The notes: generated by a model not told the origin, from the letters alone. A stretch of DNA of 64,000 bases from Urinicoccus timonensis (GCF_900232945.1 NZ_OCTU01000006.1:1-64000), one strand, 5' to 3'; numbered from the stretch's first letter, positions 26,263 to 34,478 are shown. Numbers and translations are program-made.

Positions 26263-26807
26263 AACACGAATTAGAAGACGATATTTTAGATATTTTAGTA
26301 TCGAAGGAAGAAATCCAACAATATACAAAGGAAATTGCAGATAAGCTTACAGAAGATTACAAGGGAAGACGTCCCCTTTTAATTGGGATTTTAAAGGGAG
26401 CCTGCCCCTTCTTGTGCGACCTAATGCAAGCCATGCCCATTGATATTAGCCTAGACTTTATGTCTGTGTCCAGCTATGGGGCTAGTTCGTCCTCCACAGG
26501 AGAAGTTCGAATTTTAAAAGACCTAGACACCAGTGTCCAAGATCGAGAGATTATCATTGTTGAAGATATTATCGACTCAGGGAACACCCTCTTTTATTTG
26601 AAAAACCTCCTCTTGAGTCGGGGAGCTAAGTCTGTTGAGTTGGTGACTCTTTTAAATAAGCCCGATCGTCGGACTCGGAATATTGAAGTGAAATATATTG
26701 GTAAGTCTATTCCAGACCATTTTGTCGTAGGCTATGGCTTGGACTTTAATGAAACCTACCGGAACCTTCCCTATATTGGAATTTTGAAACCTGAGGTTTA
26801 TTCATAA
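26259..26807 (+). CDS. hpt: Hypoxanthine phosphoribosyltransferase
   Basis: This 182-aa salvage enzyme joins hypoxanthine or guanine to PRPP. It has the flexible-loop region SSYGASSSSTGEVRI near residue 75, the PRPP-binding motif VEDIIDSGNT near residue 105, and the C-terminal base-binding DHFVVGYGLDFNE. I start at the ATG at 26259 (MKHELEDD), with GGAGAGGAAAG upstream and an ATGA overlap with tilS; the frame from 26214 lies in tilS. It consumes the PRPP made by prs in the same block. Confidence 0.96.
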   Translation: MKHELEDDILDILVSKEEIQQYTKEIADKLTEDYKGRRPLLIGILKGACPFLCDLMQAMPIDISLDFMSVSSYGASSSSTGEVRILKDLDTSVQDREIIIVEDIIDSGNTLFYLKNLLLSRGAKSVELVTLLNKPDRRTRNIEVKYIGKSIPDHFVVGYGLDFNETYRNLPYIGILKPEVYS

Positions 26808-26842
26808 AGCCTAAGTTAGATAGACTGGTCTAAAGCACTGAA

Positions 26843-26894
26843 TTCCGATATTGAAGCTTTTAAAGAAAATATGCTATAATAAGTAATATCGGAA
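26843..26894 (+). promoter_or_regulatory. ftsH: ftsH promoter bracketed by 10-bp inverted repeats
   Basis: TTGAAG (26851-26856), 18-bp spacer and TATAAT (26875-26880) with an extended TGC form a good promoter. A perfect 10-bp inverted repeat flanks it: TTCCGATATT at 26843-26852, touching the -35 box, and AATATCGGAA at 26885-26894, over the likely start site near 26887. The arms are 32 bp apart, about three helical turns, so both could be bound by one regulator; this is an inference. Confidence 0.7.
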
Positions 26895-26911
26895 AATAAG
26901 GAGGAAGACGA

Positions 26912-28864
26912 TTGAAAAGAAGAGTTAGTGGGATGAGTTTTTACTTAATCCTACTTTTAATGCTACTCATAGCTTATAGGTTTATTAGTCCTCCCAGACA
27001 AGCCGTACCTGAAATGGACTATAATACCATGGTTACGAGCATACAAAAAGGGGACATAAAATCCATAGAAATTCACAACCGCATTGTCCGTGGAGTTACC
27101 AAGGAGGATAAGTCCTTCCAAGCCATCATACCAGAAGGGGCGGAAGACTCATTCTATAATAAATATGTTCAGCCTCAAGTGGAAAACTCAGCTTTAAAGG
27201 TAGTGGGGGTTCCTGAAGAAACCACATCCAAGTGGATTTCCATCCTACCCAGTCTACTACTTGTAGGGATGATGATTTTTTTCTGGTTTGTCTTTATGCA
27301 AAATGCCCAAGGTGGCGGTGGCGGCCGGATGATGAATTTCGGCAAGAGCAAGGCCAAACAGTTAAAGGACGACGAAATGAACCATGTCACTTTTGCAGAT
27401 GTGGCTGGGCTTCATGAAGAAAAAGAAGAATTAGAAGAAATTGTTGATTTTTTAAAAAACCCAAGAAAATTTGTTAAAATGGGAGCCAGGATTCCCAAGG
27501 GAGTTTTAATGGTGGGCCCTCCAGGAACTGGAAAAACCTACCTATCTAAGGCTGTGGCTGGGGAAGCGAAAGTTCCCTTCTTCACCATCAGTGGATCTGA
27601 TTTTGTTGAAATGTTTGTAGGAGTTGGAGCCAGTCGGGTTCGAGACCTCTTCCAAAATGCAAAGAAGATGGCCCCCTGCATCATCTTTATAGATGAAATT
27701 GATGCTGTCGGTCGTATTCGGGGTGCTGGTGTTGGTGGAGGTCATGATGAAAGAGAACAAACCCTAAACCAACTTTTAGTTGAAATGGACGGTTTTGGTA
27801 CTAACGAAGGTGTTATTGTTATGGCGGCTACCAACCGGGCTGACATTTTAGACCCAGCCCTATTAAGACCCGGCCGTTTTGACCGAACCATTACCGTAGG
27901 TAGACCGGATATTCGAGGTCGAGAAGAAATTCTAGACATCCATGCCCGAAAAAAACCCCTGGCTAAGGATGTAGACTTAAAGGTTGTAGCAAAAAGGACA
28001 CCGGGCTTTACTCCGGCAGACCTGGAAAACCTAATGAATGAAGCGGCTCTTTTGGCTGCCCGTCTCAATAAGCCCTCTATCACTATGGAAGACATTGAAG
28101 AGGCAAGCATCAAGGTCCAAGCAGGACCGGCCAAGAAGTCCAAGGTAGTTTCTGAAAAAGAAAGAAAGTTAACAGCTGTCCACGAAGCGGGCCATGCTGT
28201 AGTTTCTAGACTTTTACCCAACCACGATCCTGTCCACATGATTACCATTATCCCCAGAGGATCAGCTGGTGGTTTTACCGCCTATCTTCCAGATGAAGAC
28301 CAAAGCTTTATGACTAAGGGACAAATGGAAGAACACCTGGTATCCTTATTGGGAGGACGGGTTGCAGAATCTTTAGTTCTAGATGATATTTCTACAGGGG
28401 CCAGCAATGACATTGAACGAGCCACAAAAATTGCCCGGGCCATGGTAACCCAATATGGAATGACCAAGGAGCTAGGTACCATTACCTATGGTACAGACGA
28501 TGAGCAAGTTTTTATGGGGCGAGACTTTAGTCGGGGACGTCATTTCTCCGATGAAACTGCCAGCATGATTGACCGCCAAGTGCGGGCCATTATTGACCAT
28601 GCTTATGAAACCTGTGAAAGATTGTTAAAAGAAAATATGGACAAGCTCTTAAGAGTTTCTGAAGCCCTTTTGGAAAGAGAAACCATCAATCGAAAAGAGT
28701 TTGAAGACCTATTCTTAGGTCAAGCTCAACCCAGCTATGATCCGGCTCAAGGAGATATCTTTAAAGATGAAGACATTTCTGAACAGGCCAAGGAAGCCTT
28801 AAAGGAAAGTGAAAAGAAGTCTGACGATAAGTTTGCTGGGGAAGAGGATCAAGAAGAAGAGTAA
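26912..28864 (+). CDS. ftsH: ATP-dependent zinc metalloprotease FtsH
   Basis: This 650-aa membrane AAA+ protease degrades misassembled membrane proteins and short-lived regulators. Two membrane helices flank an extracellular domain (about residues 10-25 and 105-125); then AAA Walker [14 protein letters not shown] near residue 205, Walker [12 protein letters not shown], the SRH region, and zinc motif HEAGHAVVS near residue 425. The C-terminus is an acidic tail. It starts at TTG with AAGGAGG 7 bases upstream. Unlike many FtsH genes it has its own promoter with unusual flanking repeats. Confidence 0.97.
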   Translation: MKRRVSGMSFYLILLLMLLIAYRFISPPRQAVPEMDYNTMVTSIQKGDIKSIEIHNRIVRGVTKEDKSFQAIIPEGAEDSFYNKYVQPQVENSALKVVGVPEETTSKWISILPSLLLVGMMIFFWFVFMQNAQGGGGGRMMNFGKSKAKQLKDDEMNHVTFADVAGLHEEKEELEEIVDFLKNPRKFVKMGARIPKGVLMVGPPGTGKTYLSKAVAGEAKVPFFTISGSDFVEMFVGVGASRVRDLFQNAKKMAPCIIFIDEIDAVGRIRGAGVGGGHDEREQTLNQLLVEMDGFGTNEGVIVMAATNRADILDPALLRPGRFDRTITVGRPDIRGREEILDIHARKKPLAKDVDLKVVAKRTPGFTPADLENLMNEAALLAARLNKPSITMEDIEEASIKVQAGPAKKSKVVSEKERKLTAVHEAGHAVVSRLLPNHDPVHMITIIPRGSAGGFTAYLPDEDQSFMTKGQMEEHLVSLLGGRVAESLVLDDISTGASNDIERATKIARAMVTQYGMTKELGTITYGTDDEQVFMGRDFSRGRHFSDETASMIDRQVRAIIDHAYETCERLLKENMDKLLRVSEALLERETINRKEFEDLFLGQAQPSYDPAQGDIFKDEDISEQAKEALKESEKKSDDKFAGEEDQEEE

Positions 28865-28889
28865 AAAGCACGCTTAGGCGTGTTTTTTA
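28863..28889 (+). terminator. Terminator after ftsH
   Basis: Stem built from GCACGC (28868-28873) with GCGTGT (28878-28883), TTAG loop, followed by TTTTT. One wobble pair. Confidence 0.8.
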
Positions 28890-28974
28890 CTTCCTGAGAA
28901 TAAGCTATAAATAAGACCATATGATGAGAAAATTTTAGAGGATCTTATCTTTAGATAGGAGAAGGGAGGAAGCC

Positions 28975-29136
28975 ATGAAACTTTGGATCCACCGTTTAAA
29001 AATTACATTTTTCAAAAATCGCATTCGATTAAGAAGGGGTATTTTAAGGACAAAAAAATCCTTGAGTCCCCATAGAAGAAAGGGACACAAGGTTAAAAGG
29101 GCTACAAAGGTCCTATTAAGAGCCCTAATGAAATAA
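28975..29136 (+). CDS. Small strongly cationic protein, 53 aa, function unknown
   Basis: An ATG at 28975 with a strong ribosome site (GGGAGG, 5-6 bases upstream) opens a frame of 53 codons ending in TAA at 29134-29136. The protein starts MKLWIHRLKITFFKNRIRLR and holds 10 Lys, 10 Arg and no Asp or Glu, so it should be very basic. I recognise no family. It has a partly amphipathic N-terminal third with Trp and Phe, then an SPHRRKGHKVKR segment. A nucleic-acid- or ribosome-binding role, or a membrane-active peptide, is possible. Transcription would end at the large hairpin starting 4 bp later. Confidence 0.55.
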   Translation: MKLWIHRLKITFFKNRIRLRRGILRTKKSLSPHRRKGHKVKRATKVLLRALMK

Positions 29137-29139
29137 AAG

Positions 29140-29210
29140 AGCCCCACAAGTTCTAATCAATCCCACCTGAATTCAGGAAGGGATAAGAACTTGTGGGGCT
29201 TTTCTTTTTT
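29140..29210. terminator. Large bidirectional hairpin terminator between the cationic-protein gene and the fur operon
   Basis: Perfect 15-bp outer stem AGCCCCACAAGTTCT (29140-29154) with its complement (29186-29200), followed by TTTCTTTTTT on the plus strand and a U-rich stretch on the minus strand. The interior folds further: ATCCC/GGGAT (29160-29164, 29180-29184) and the 12-bp palindrome CCTGAATTCAGG (29166-29177). It serves converging genes, but is longer than a simple terminator needs to be. Confidence 0.88.
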
Positions 29211-29289
29211 AGAATTGGTCCATGCCAGAGAAGCCAAGGAAGAGTAAAAGGCTTCCAACAAGGACAATTCCTACAATAATACTTATCAT
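29209..29289 (-). CDS. Small hydrophobic peptide, 26 aa, directly downstream of fur
   Basis: On the minus strand, 7 bases after the fur stop, an ATG at 29289 opens a frame reading MISIIVGIVLVGSLLLFLGF then six more residues to a TAA. It is a single predicted membrane helix with a polar tail (SGMDQF). An AGGT just upstream, inside the fur stop region, could act as ribosome site, and translational coupling to fur is likely. The stop coincides with the edge of the shared terminator, as expected for the last gene of an operon. No family is recognised. Confidence 0.5.
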   Translation of the reverse strand: MISIIVGIVLVGSLLLFLGFSGMDQF

Positions 29290-29296
29290 ATGCTAC

Positions 29297-29734
29297 CTAC
29301 TTTCCGGACTTTATTTTTTCTTTGCAGTCGGGACATAGGCCAGTCAATTCAAACACGTGGCCTGTAATATCAAAACCTGTATCTTTACGGATGTAGTTGT
29401 CAAAGGCATCCATGGGACAATTTTCCAAAGCAGCTACTTTACCACACTTGGAACAGACAATATAATGGCGGTGTTCACCGGAATTATATTGGTAGTACAT
29501 AATTCCATTTTGATAAAGCATTGATTTCAAGAGTCCCTTTTCAGATAGTTGGTTCAAGATACGATAGACAGTGGATAAACTGGAACATATCTCACGAGGA
29601 ACCAAGTCATAGACTTGTTCAGCTTTCATGGGCTCATCTTTTCTTTTTTGCATGAGCTTTAGGACCTCTTTGCGACCTTTAGTGACCTTTAGGCCATTTT
29701 TTCGCAAGAGATCCTCTAAAAGATTTTCTGTCAT
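29297..29734 (-). CDS. Fur-family metalloregulator
   Basis: This 145-aa repressor has a winged-helix DNA-binding half (KVTKGRKEVLKLM ... SLSTVYRILNQLSEKGLL) and a metal-binding dimerisation half with HRHYIVCSKCGK near residue 90 and a second CxxC (CPDCKEK) near the C-terminus, the structural zinc site. Whether it senses iron (Fur), zinc (Zur) or peroxide (PerR) cannot be settled by eye; the regulatory His/Asp pattern fits Fur or Zur. GGGGGT precedes the ATG. A possible Fur-box-type target is at 42766-42784. Confidence 0.92.
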   Translation of the reverse strand: MTENLLEDLLRKNGLKVTKGRKEVLKLMQKRKDEPMKAEQVYDLVPREICSSLSTVYRILNQLSEKGLLKSMLYQNGIMYYQYNSGEHRHYIVCSKCGKVAALENCPMDAFDNYIRKDTGFDITGHVFELTGLCPDCKEKIKSGK

Positions 29735-29770
29735 ATTAAATTACCCCCTTAGTGAAATCACTATATGGAT

Positions 29771-29799
29771 ATTATAAAACAAATAATAATCTTTTGCAA
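29771..29799 (-). promoter_or_regulatory. Promoter of the fur gene
   Basis: On the minus strand TTGCAA (29799-29794), a 17-bp spacer and TATAAT (29776-29771). The region is AT-rich with weak dyads, but I see no clean Fur box over it. Confidence 0.7.
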
Positions 29800-29817
29800 T
29801 CTCTTTATAAAAGGAAA

Positions 29818-29846
29818 TTGTCCAAAAGCTGGGTCCATGTTACAAT
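29818..29846 (+). promoter_or_regulatory. Promoter of the ybaK-to-CYTH gene run
   Basis: TTGTCC (29818-29823), 17-bp spacer, TACAAT (29841-29846) with an upstream TG (29838-29839). Start expected near 29853. It is back-to-back with the fur promoter. Confidence 0.65.
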
Positions 29847-29864
29847 AAGGGGGGAGGTATCTAA

Positions 29865-30332
29865 ATGAAAAAAACAAATGCAATGAGAAAACTAGAAGAG
29901 CTAAAAATCGACTACCAGGCCATTGAGTATGATGCAAATACTGAGGTGGACGGAGAAGTCATTGCCAGTGTTGTTCATGAGGATCCAAAACATGTATATA
30001 AAACTCTAGTTATTGAAGGGGTCCAAGATCATGCCTACTATGTCTTTTGTATCCCAGTAAATGATCACTTGGACTTAAAAAAAGCAGCCCGGCTTACAGG
30101 AGAAAAAAAGCTAGATATGCTGGCTATGAAAGACCTGCGAGCTGTTACAGGTTATATTCGAGGTGGGGTCAGTCCCCTGGGGATGAAGAAGGACTTTCCG
30201 ACCTTTATCCAGGAAATCCAGGAGGGCCCTATTTGTATTAGTGCTGGTAAAAAGGGAATGCAAATTAAGCTGGATCCAAGAGAGCTTGTAGAAAAATGCG
30301 GTTTTTCTTGGGGAGATATTGTAAAGGAGTAG
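29865..30332 (+). CDS. YbaK/EbsC-family aminoacyl-tRNA deacylase (Cys-tRNA(Pro) type)
   Basis: This 155-aa protein has the YbaK fold: EYDANTEVDGEVIAS near residue 20, EDPKHVYKTLVIEG, the helix LKKAARLTGEKKLDMLA, and the GYIRGGVSPLGMKK substrate loop near residue 100. Members remove cysteine wrongly attached to tRNA-Pro, protecting translation fidelity. Length fits a stand-alone YbaK. The next gene, the phosphohexomutase, starts 3 bp after its stop, so they are one operon though functionally unrelated. Confidence 0.92.
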   Translation: MKKTNAMRKLEELKIDYQAIEYDANTEVDGEVIASVVHEDPKHVYKTLVIEGVQDHAYYVFCIPVNDHLDLKKAARLTGEKKLDMLAMKDLRAVTGYIRGGVSPLGMKKDFPTFIQEIQEGPICISAGKKGMQIKLDPRELVEKCGFSWGDIVKE

Positions 30333-30335
30333 ACC

Positions 30336-32003
30336 ATGAATCAGAATTTAAGAGAGTGGTTGGAAGATTCTAGGATTGATGCTAGGACTAAAGAAGCGAT
30401 TGACAGGATGTCTCCAGAGGAAAGGGAAGATGCCTTTTATCAAAAATTGACCTTTGGTACAGCTGGTCTAAGGGGGAAATTAGGACCTGGTAGCAACCGA
30501 ATGAATACCTATACTGTAGGCTTGGCTGTGGAGGCCCTGGCTCAATTTTTACAAGAAAAGGGCTATGAGGATCAATCTGTAGTCATCGGCCATGACACCC
30601 GCCACCAAAGTGATACTTTTGCCCGGGAGGCAGGAAAAATTTTACAGGCCCATGGTATCCGGGTTTATTTATTTAAAATTCCTGTACCAACGCCACTTTT
30701 AGCCTATAGTGTCCGGGATTTAAAGACATCGGCTGGTATTATGATTACCGCTAGTCACAATCCTAAAGAATACAATGGTCTTAAGGTCTACAATAACAAG
30801 GGGATTCAAATTGATGCTTCTTGGGCAGATGGAATTTTAGAGAAGATGAACCAACTGTCTTTTGGAGATGTAAAAAAATCTCAGGAAGAAGATTTTTCTT
30901 TGGTTCCTGAAAAGACCATAGAATCCTATTTTGCCAAGCACCTAAAGAGACAGTTAAGGGACGATATCAATAAAGATTTTTCCATTACCTACACCCCTTT
31001 GAATGGGGTGGGCAATCTTTTTGTCCGTCATATCCTAGAGAAGAGAGGCTTTAAGAAGGTCCAAGTGGTCAAGGTTCAAGAAAAGCCTGATCCTGATTTT
31101 ACCACTGTAGGCTATCCTAATCCGGAAAATTTTGCAGCCTTTGACTGTGCTATCCAACAGGCGGACCAAGAGGGAAGCTCTTTTATTTTGGCCACAGATC
31201 CAGATAGTGATAGGGTGAGCCTGGCCATTAAGCATGATGGAGAATGGATTCATTTAAATGGCAACCAAATCGGTGCTCTTTTGATGGATTATATCCTCCA
31301 CGAATTAGACAGGCAAAATCGTTTACCCGAAAGGCCGGCTGTGGTTAAGAGCATCGTAACAGGAGACTTGGGCTTTGAAGTGGCCAAAGAGTTAGGCCTG
31401 GAAAGATTCAATACCCTAACAGGCTTTAAAAATATTTGTGCGCCAGCTGTGGATTGGGAAGAAAATGGAGACTACACTTTTGTCTTTGGTTATGAAGAAA
31501 GCATAGGCTATATTTATGGCAATGATGTTTTTGATAAGGATGCCGTTATTATTTCTATGATCTTGTGTGAAATGGCGGCCTATTATGATAGTCAAGGCCG
31601 GGACCTCTATGACCAATTGCTGGATCTCTATGCCCGGTATAAACCCCACAGGGAGCTTCTCTACAGTATTATTTATGAGGGCCAGGAAGGTTTAGAGACC
31701 ATGGGGCGGATTATGGATGGGTTAAGGAAGGATCCTTTGACCCAAATTGGCCAAGAAGAGGTGGGAGAAGTGATTGACTACCTCCATGGCCAAAAAGGAA
31801 AAATTGACCTGGCACCACAAAACCTAATCCAATATGTCTTAAAAGACCGTGGAAAAATTTTCTTCCGGCCTTCTGGAACGGAACCGAAATTAAAGATTTA
31901 TATTTATCTAGTAGATGATGACTTAGAAGTTGCCGATAAACGCTTAGAGGCTATTCAGGAAGATTTGGCAAGCCTTTTTAAAGAAATTGAGGAAGCCCAA
32001 TGA
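30336..32003 (+). CDS. Alpha-D-phosphohexomutase (phosphoglucomutase/phosphomannomutase)
   Basis: This 555-aa enzyme moves phosphate between C1 and C6 of glucose or mannose. All family motifs are visible: the phosphoserine loop TASHNPKEYNG near residue 140, the metal site ATDPDSDRV near residue 290, sugar-binding GYEESIGY near residue 390, and phosphate-binding RPSGTEPKLK near residue 510. Length and the early GTAGLRGKLG motif fit the bacillary PgcA group, which makes glucose-1-phosphate for glycans. The next gene overlaps by 4 bp. Confidence 0.94.
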   Translation: MNQNLREWLEDSRIDARTKEAIDRMSPEEREDAFYQKLTFGTAGLRGKLGPGSNRMNTYTVGLAVEALAQFLQEKGYEDQSVVIGHDTRHQSDTFAREAGKILQAHGIRVYLFKIPVPTPLLAYSVRDLKTSAGIMITASHNPKEYNGLKVYNNKGIQIDASWADGILEKMNQLSFGDVKKSQEEDFSLVPEKTIESYFAKHLKRQLRDDINKDFSITYTPLNGVGNLFVRHILEKRGFKKVQVVKVQEKPDPDFTTVGYPNPENFAAFDCAIQQADQEGSSFILATDPDSDRVSLAIKHDGEWIHLNGNQIGALLMDYILHELDRQNRLPERPAVVKSIVTGDLGFEVAKELGLERFNTLTGFKNICAPAVDWEENGDYTFVFGYEESIGYIYGNDVFDKDAVIISMILCEMAAYYDSQGRDLYDQLLDLYARYKPHRELLYSIIYEGQEGLETMGRIMDGLRKDPLTQIGQEEVGEVIDYLHGQKGKIDLAPQNLIQYVLKDRGKIFFRPSGTEPKLKIYIYLVDDDLEVADKRLEAIQEDLASLFKEIEEAQ

Positions 32004-32902
32004 TTTTAATCTTTGAAGCCAGCCCAAAATTAGTGACCCAGTACAAGATGGATCCTGTAAAAATGGGCCAGGTTAACCAATTTAAGGACAAGTTTGTAGA
32101 CATTGCTTCTCCAGGAGTTTTGGCAGCTCGAATTTTCAAGCAACAGGATGAAAAGCCCCTGCTCCTAGCCCCTATTGGAGGGAAGATTGGTCAAAAAATC
32201 AAGGAAATTGCCAAGACTGAAAAGCTGGGTCTAGTGGATATTGATTTTCGAGATGAGTCCATGGAGGAGGTTAGGCTGGGCCTAGAAGACCCTCTAATCC
32301 TTCAATCCAGACCAGCTCGGGTGACCCAAGAAGAGTTTAACCGACTTTTTTCAACCCTAGCCAGCTACCAGGAGGAGGTAAAAAACTTCTTACTACTAGG
32401 AGCTTCAGAATCTATTGAAGAAAAGTATCCTTATTTAATCAAGAAGTCTTACGATTTGGGTCATCCTGTCTTTGTTTGCTTGGAGGGAAGGATTCAAGAC
32501 TGTATCAAGGAAAAACCCTATAGCCTGGTTTGTAGCAAGGACCAGTTGGAAGATTACAGTGGCTTAAAGTGTAATTTTACCCATGAGGTCATCCAGGCCG
32601 GCAAGATGGTTTTAGCGGCAGGAGTGAGGGAGCTTTTTATTGGGGGCAGTGGAAAAACCTCCATCTATATGAGGGACCATTCCTACTGGACTATCCAATC
32701 CCAAGACTTGACCCGGCAAGACCTAACCCTAATTACCATTGGCCTATCTGGAGCCTATGAAAAGAAATACGACTTGGAGATGGCCCTGAAATTTGCCAGG
32801 GGGCTAGGAGCTTTTGACAGCCAGGTTGTGAATCAAATTGACCTGGCTGACTTAAAACAAAAGATGAAAGACCTATCGATCAAGGAGGGAAAATTTGAAT
32901 AA
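32000..32902 (+). CDS. Divergent PfkB/phosphofructokinase-like protein, probably not an active kinase
   Basis: The start of this 300-aa protein (MILIFEASPKLVTQYKMD) and its overall layout recall the 1-phosphofructokinase/LacC branch of PfkB sugar kinases, with an ITIGLSGAYEKKYDLEMALK segment near residue 250 where kinases have G-x-G-D. The catalytic Asp of that motif is not present here, and early glycine motifs are also blurred. I therefore infer a pseudokinase or a very divergent enzyme. It is coupled to the phosphohexomutase upstream (ATGA) and overlaps the isochorismatase downstream. Family assignment is moderate. Confidence 0.55.
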   Translation: MILIFEASPKLVTQYKMDPVKMGQVNQFKDKFVDIASPGVLAARIFKQQDEKPLLLAPIGGKIGQKIKEIAKTEKLGLVDIDFRDESMEEVRLGLEDPLILQSRPARVTQEEFNRLFSTLASYQEEVKNFLLLGASESIEEKYPYLIKKSYDLGHPVFVCLEGRIQDCIKEKPYSLVCSKDQLEDYSGLKCNFTHEVIQAGKMVLAAGVRELFIGGSGKTSIYMRDHSYWTIQSQDLTRQDLTLITIGLSGAYEKKYDLEMALKFARGLGAFDSQVVNQIDLADLKQKMKDLSIKEGKFE

Positions 32903-33449
32903 TCGCTGGAAATTAAAAAGAGAAGACTGCCTACTTTTGGCTGTGGATTTTCAAGACCGTTTGATTCAAGGGATGTACAATCCAGAAGAGTTCATGAAGG
33001 AAAACCAAACCTTAGTACAGGGGTGTAGAATATATGGTGTCCCCATCCTCTTTACAACACAATATAAAAAGGGTCTTGGAGAGCTTTCGGAATCCATAGG
33101 TCAATATGCAAAAGATGCCAAAAGAATTGATAAAAACGGATTTAGTGTTTGGACCCAAGAGGAAGTCCAAGAAGAATTAAAGAGGCAGGGAAAGAAGCAA
33201 ATTATCGTTACGGGAATGGAAAGCCATATTTGTATCTTGGCTTCTGTCAGAGATTTGATTGATGCAGGCTACGAGGTCTTCCTTCCTAGAGATTGCGTTT
33301 CTTCAAGAGATCCCATGCGCTATACCAATGGTTTAGACCAAATGAGAGAATATGGGGCTGTTATTAGTAATACCGAGTCCATCTTATTTGAAATAGCTAG
33401 GGTAAGTGGGACGCCGGAATTTAAAGAAATGCAAAAGTTAATTAAATAG
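32895..33449 (+). CDS. Isochorismatase-family cysteine hydrolase
   Basis: This 184-aa hydrolase keeps the family catalytic triad: Asp18 in AVDFQDRL, Lys near residue 80 in RIDKNGFSVW, and Cys near residue 113 in GMESHICIL. The segment VTGMESHICILASVRDL followed by DAGYEVFLPRDCVSSR is typical of the nicotinamidase/YcaC-like group. The substrate is unknown; family members cleave amides or vinyl ethers. TTG start, with AAGGAGGG upstream inside the previous gene, so translation is coupled. Its stop lies in the stem of a terminator. Confidence 0.88.
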   Translation: MNNRWKLKREDCLLLAVDFQDRLIQGMYNPEEFMKENQTLVQGCRIYGVPILFTTQYKKGLGELSESIGQYAKDAKRIDKNGFSVWTQEEVQEELKRQGKKQIIVTGMESHICILASVRDLIDAGYEVFLPRDCVSSRDPMRYTNGLDQMREYGAVISNTESILFEIARVSGTPEFKEMQKLIK

Positions 33450-33471
33450 GTGGCTTGGGCCATCTATTTTT
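33444..33471 (+). terminator. Hairpin overlapping the isochorismatase stop codon
   Basis: An 11-bp stem (33444-33454 with 33459-33469, one wobble) with TTGG loop, then TT. The nuclease genes begin 15 bp later, so read-through may be partial. Confidence 0.7.
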
Positions 33472-33485
33472 AGATGGAGAAAAAA

Positions 33486-34478
33486 ATGAAACTTGTGCAC
33501 AGTGCAGATTTACACTTGGGAAGGGCTTTTTCAAGCCTGACTAGTCAAATGGCAGAAATTCGCCGGGAAGAGCTTTGGCTGGCCCTGGAAAACCAGGTGG
33601 CCTATTGCTTGGACCAGGGGGTTTCCTATCTCTTATTGACTGGGGATATCTTTGAACAAGACTATACTGGCTATTTTGATTTAAAGCGCTTTGCCTCCAT
33701 TGTCTCTCCTATAGACCATGTCATTGTAATTAAGGGCAACCATGACTATAGGTTGGGAGCCATTGAAGGTGAAAACATCCACTTGATAGACGATATAGAG
33801 ATCTTGGAATTTCCAAAGGACCACCTGACGGTCTATGGCCTTTCTTGGACAGGCCCCCTAGAACCTGATTTAAGTCGTCTCAGGGACCTGGACGTCCTAG
33901 GAGATGGTTACAAGGTCTGCCTATTACACGGAGACTTCCAGGCCAGTGACTTTCAAAAGGCGGAAGATTTTTTTAAGAAGATGGACTATGTGGCCTTAGG
34001 CCATATCCACAAGGCTGGCCAACTGACAGACCGGGCCTACTATCCAGGGTCACCAGAACCCTTAGATATTTCAGAAGAGGAAGACCATGGATTTTTAAAG
34101 GTAGACTTGAGACCCCTAAGGGTTGAAAAAATTTCTAAGGCCAAAAGAAAATGTCATCGACTGGTCCTAAAAGATGAGGACTCTTATCCCAGTCATTGGA
34201 GTGAAAAATATGGCTTAAATCAAGAAGACTTTTATGAATTGACCCTAGTAGGGGCCAAAAAGTTGGACTTAAATGAGAAATTAATCCAGAGCTTTTTCCA
34301 TAAAAATTCCTACCAGGTAAAGATTATAGACCAAAGAGAAAAGCAGGAGGAGGCTCTTGATTTTATGGAAAGGGAAGATATCTTGGGAGACCTCTATCGA
34401 AGTTTATCCAAGGAAGAAGGTCCCCTAGGCCACCGGGCCCGAGAGCTTTTTATCGATCTAACAAAGGAAGTCCTATGA
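33486..34478 (+). CDS. Metallophosphoesterase of the SbcD/YhaO type
   Basis: This 330-aa protein carries the calcineurin-like nuclease motifs in order: HSADLHLG (residues 5-12), LLTGDIFEQD near 55, KGNHDYRLG near 85, LLHGDFQ near 145 and GHIHKAG near 175. It resembles B. subtilis YhaO and the Mre11/SbcD family of DNA end-processing nucleases. I start at the ATG at 33486 (MKLVHSADLH), since GGAG lies 6-7 bases upstream. The 4-bp overlap with an SMC-like ATPase gene supports a two-protein complex. Confidence 0.9.
   Translation: MKLVHSADLHLGRAFSSLTSQMAEIRREELWLALENQVAYCLDQGVSYLLLTGDIFEQDYTGYFDLKRFASIVSPIDHVIVIKGNHDYRLGAIEGENIHLIDDIEILEFPKDHLTVYGLSWTGPLEPDLSRLRDLDVLGDGYKVCLLHGDFQASDFQKAEDFFKKMDYVALGHIHKAGQLTDRAYYPGSPEPLDISEEEDHGFLKVDLRPLRVEKISKAKRKCHRLVLKDEDSYPSHWSEKYGLNQEDFYELTLVGAKKLDLNEKLIQSFFHKNSYQVKIIDQREKQEEALDFMEREDILGDLYRSLSKEEGPLGHRARELFIDLTKEVL

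Noticed and set aside
27742-28248. 168-codon minus-strand frame inside ftsH
   Set aside because: Antisense shadow of the FtsH AAA domain; Ser/Arg-rich, no family resemblance.
29750-29800. Fur or PerR box over the fur promoter
   Set aside because: The AT-rich dyads (for example ATTAT...ATAAT) do not fit the 7-1-7 pattern well enough to call.
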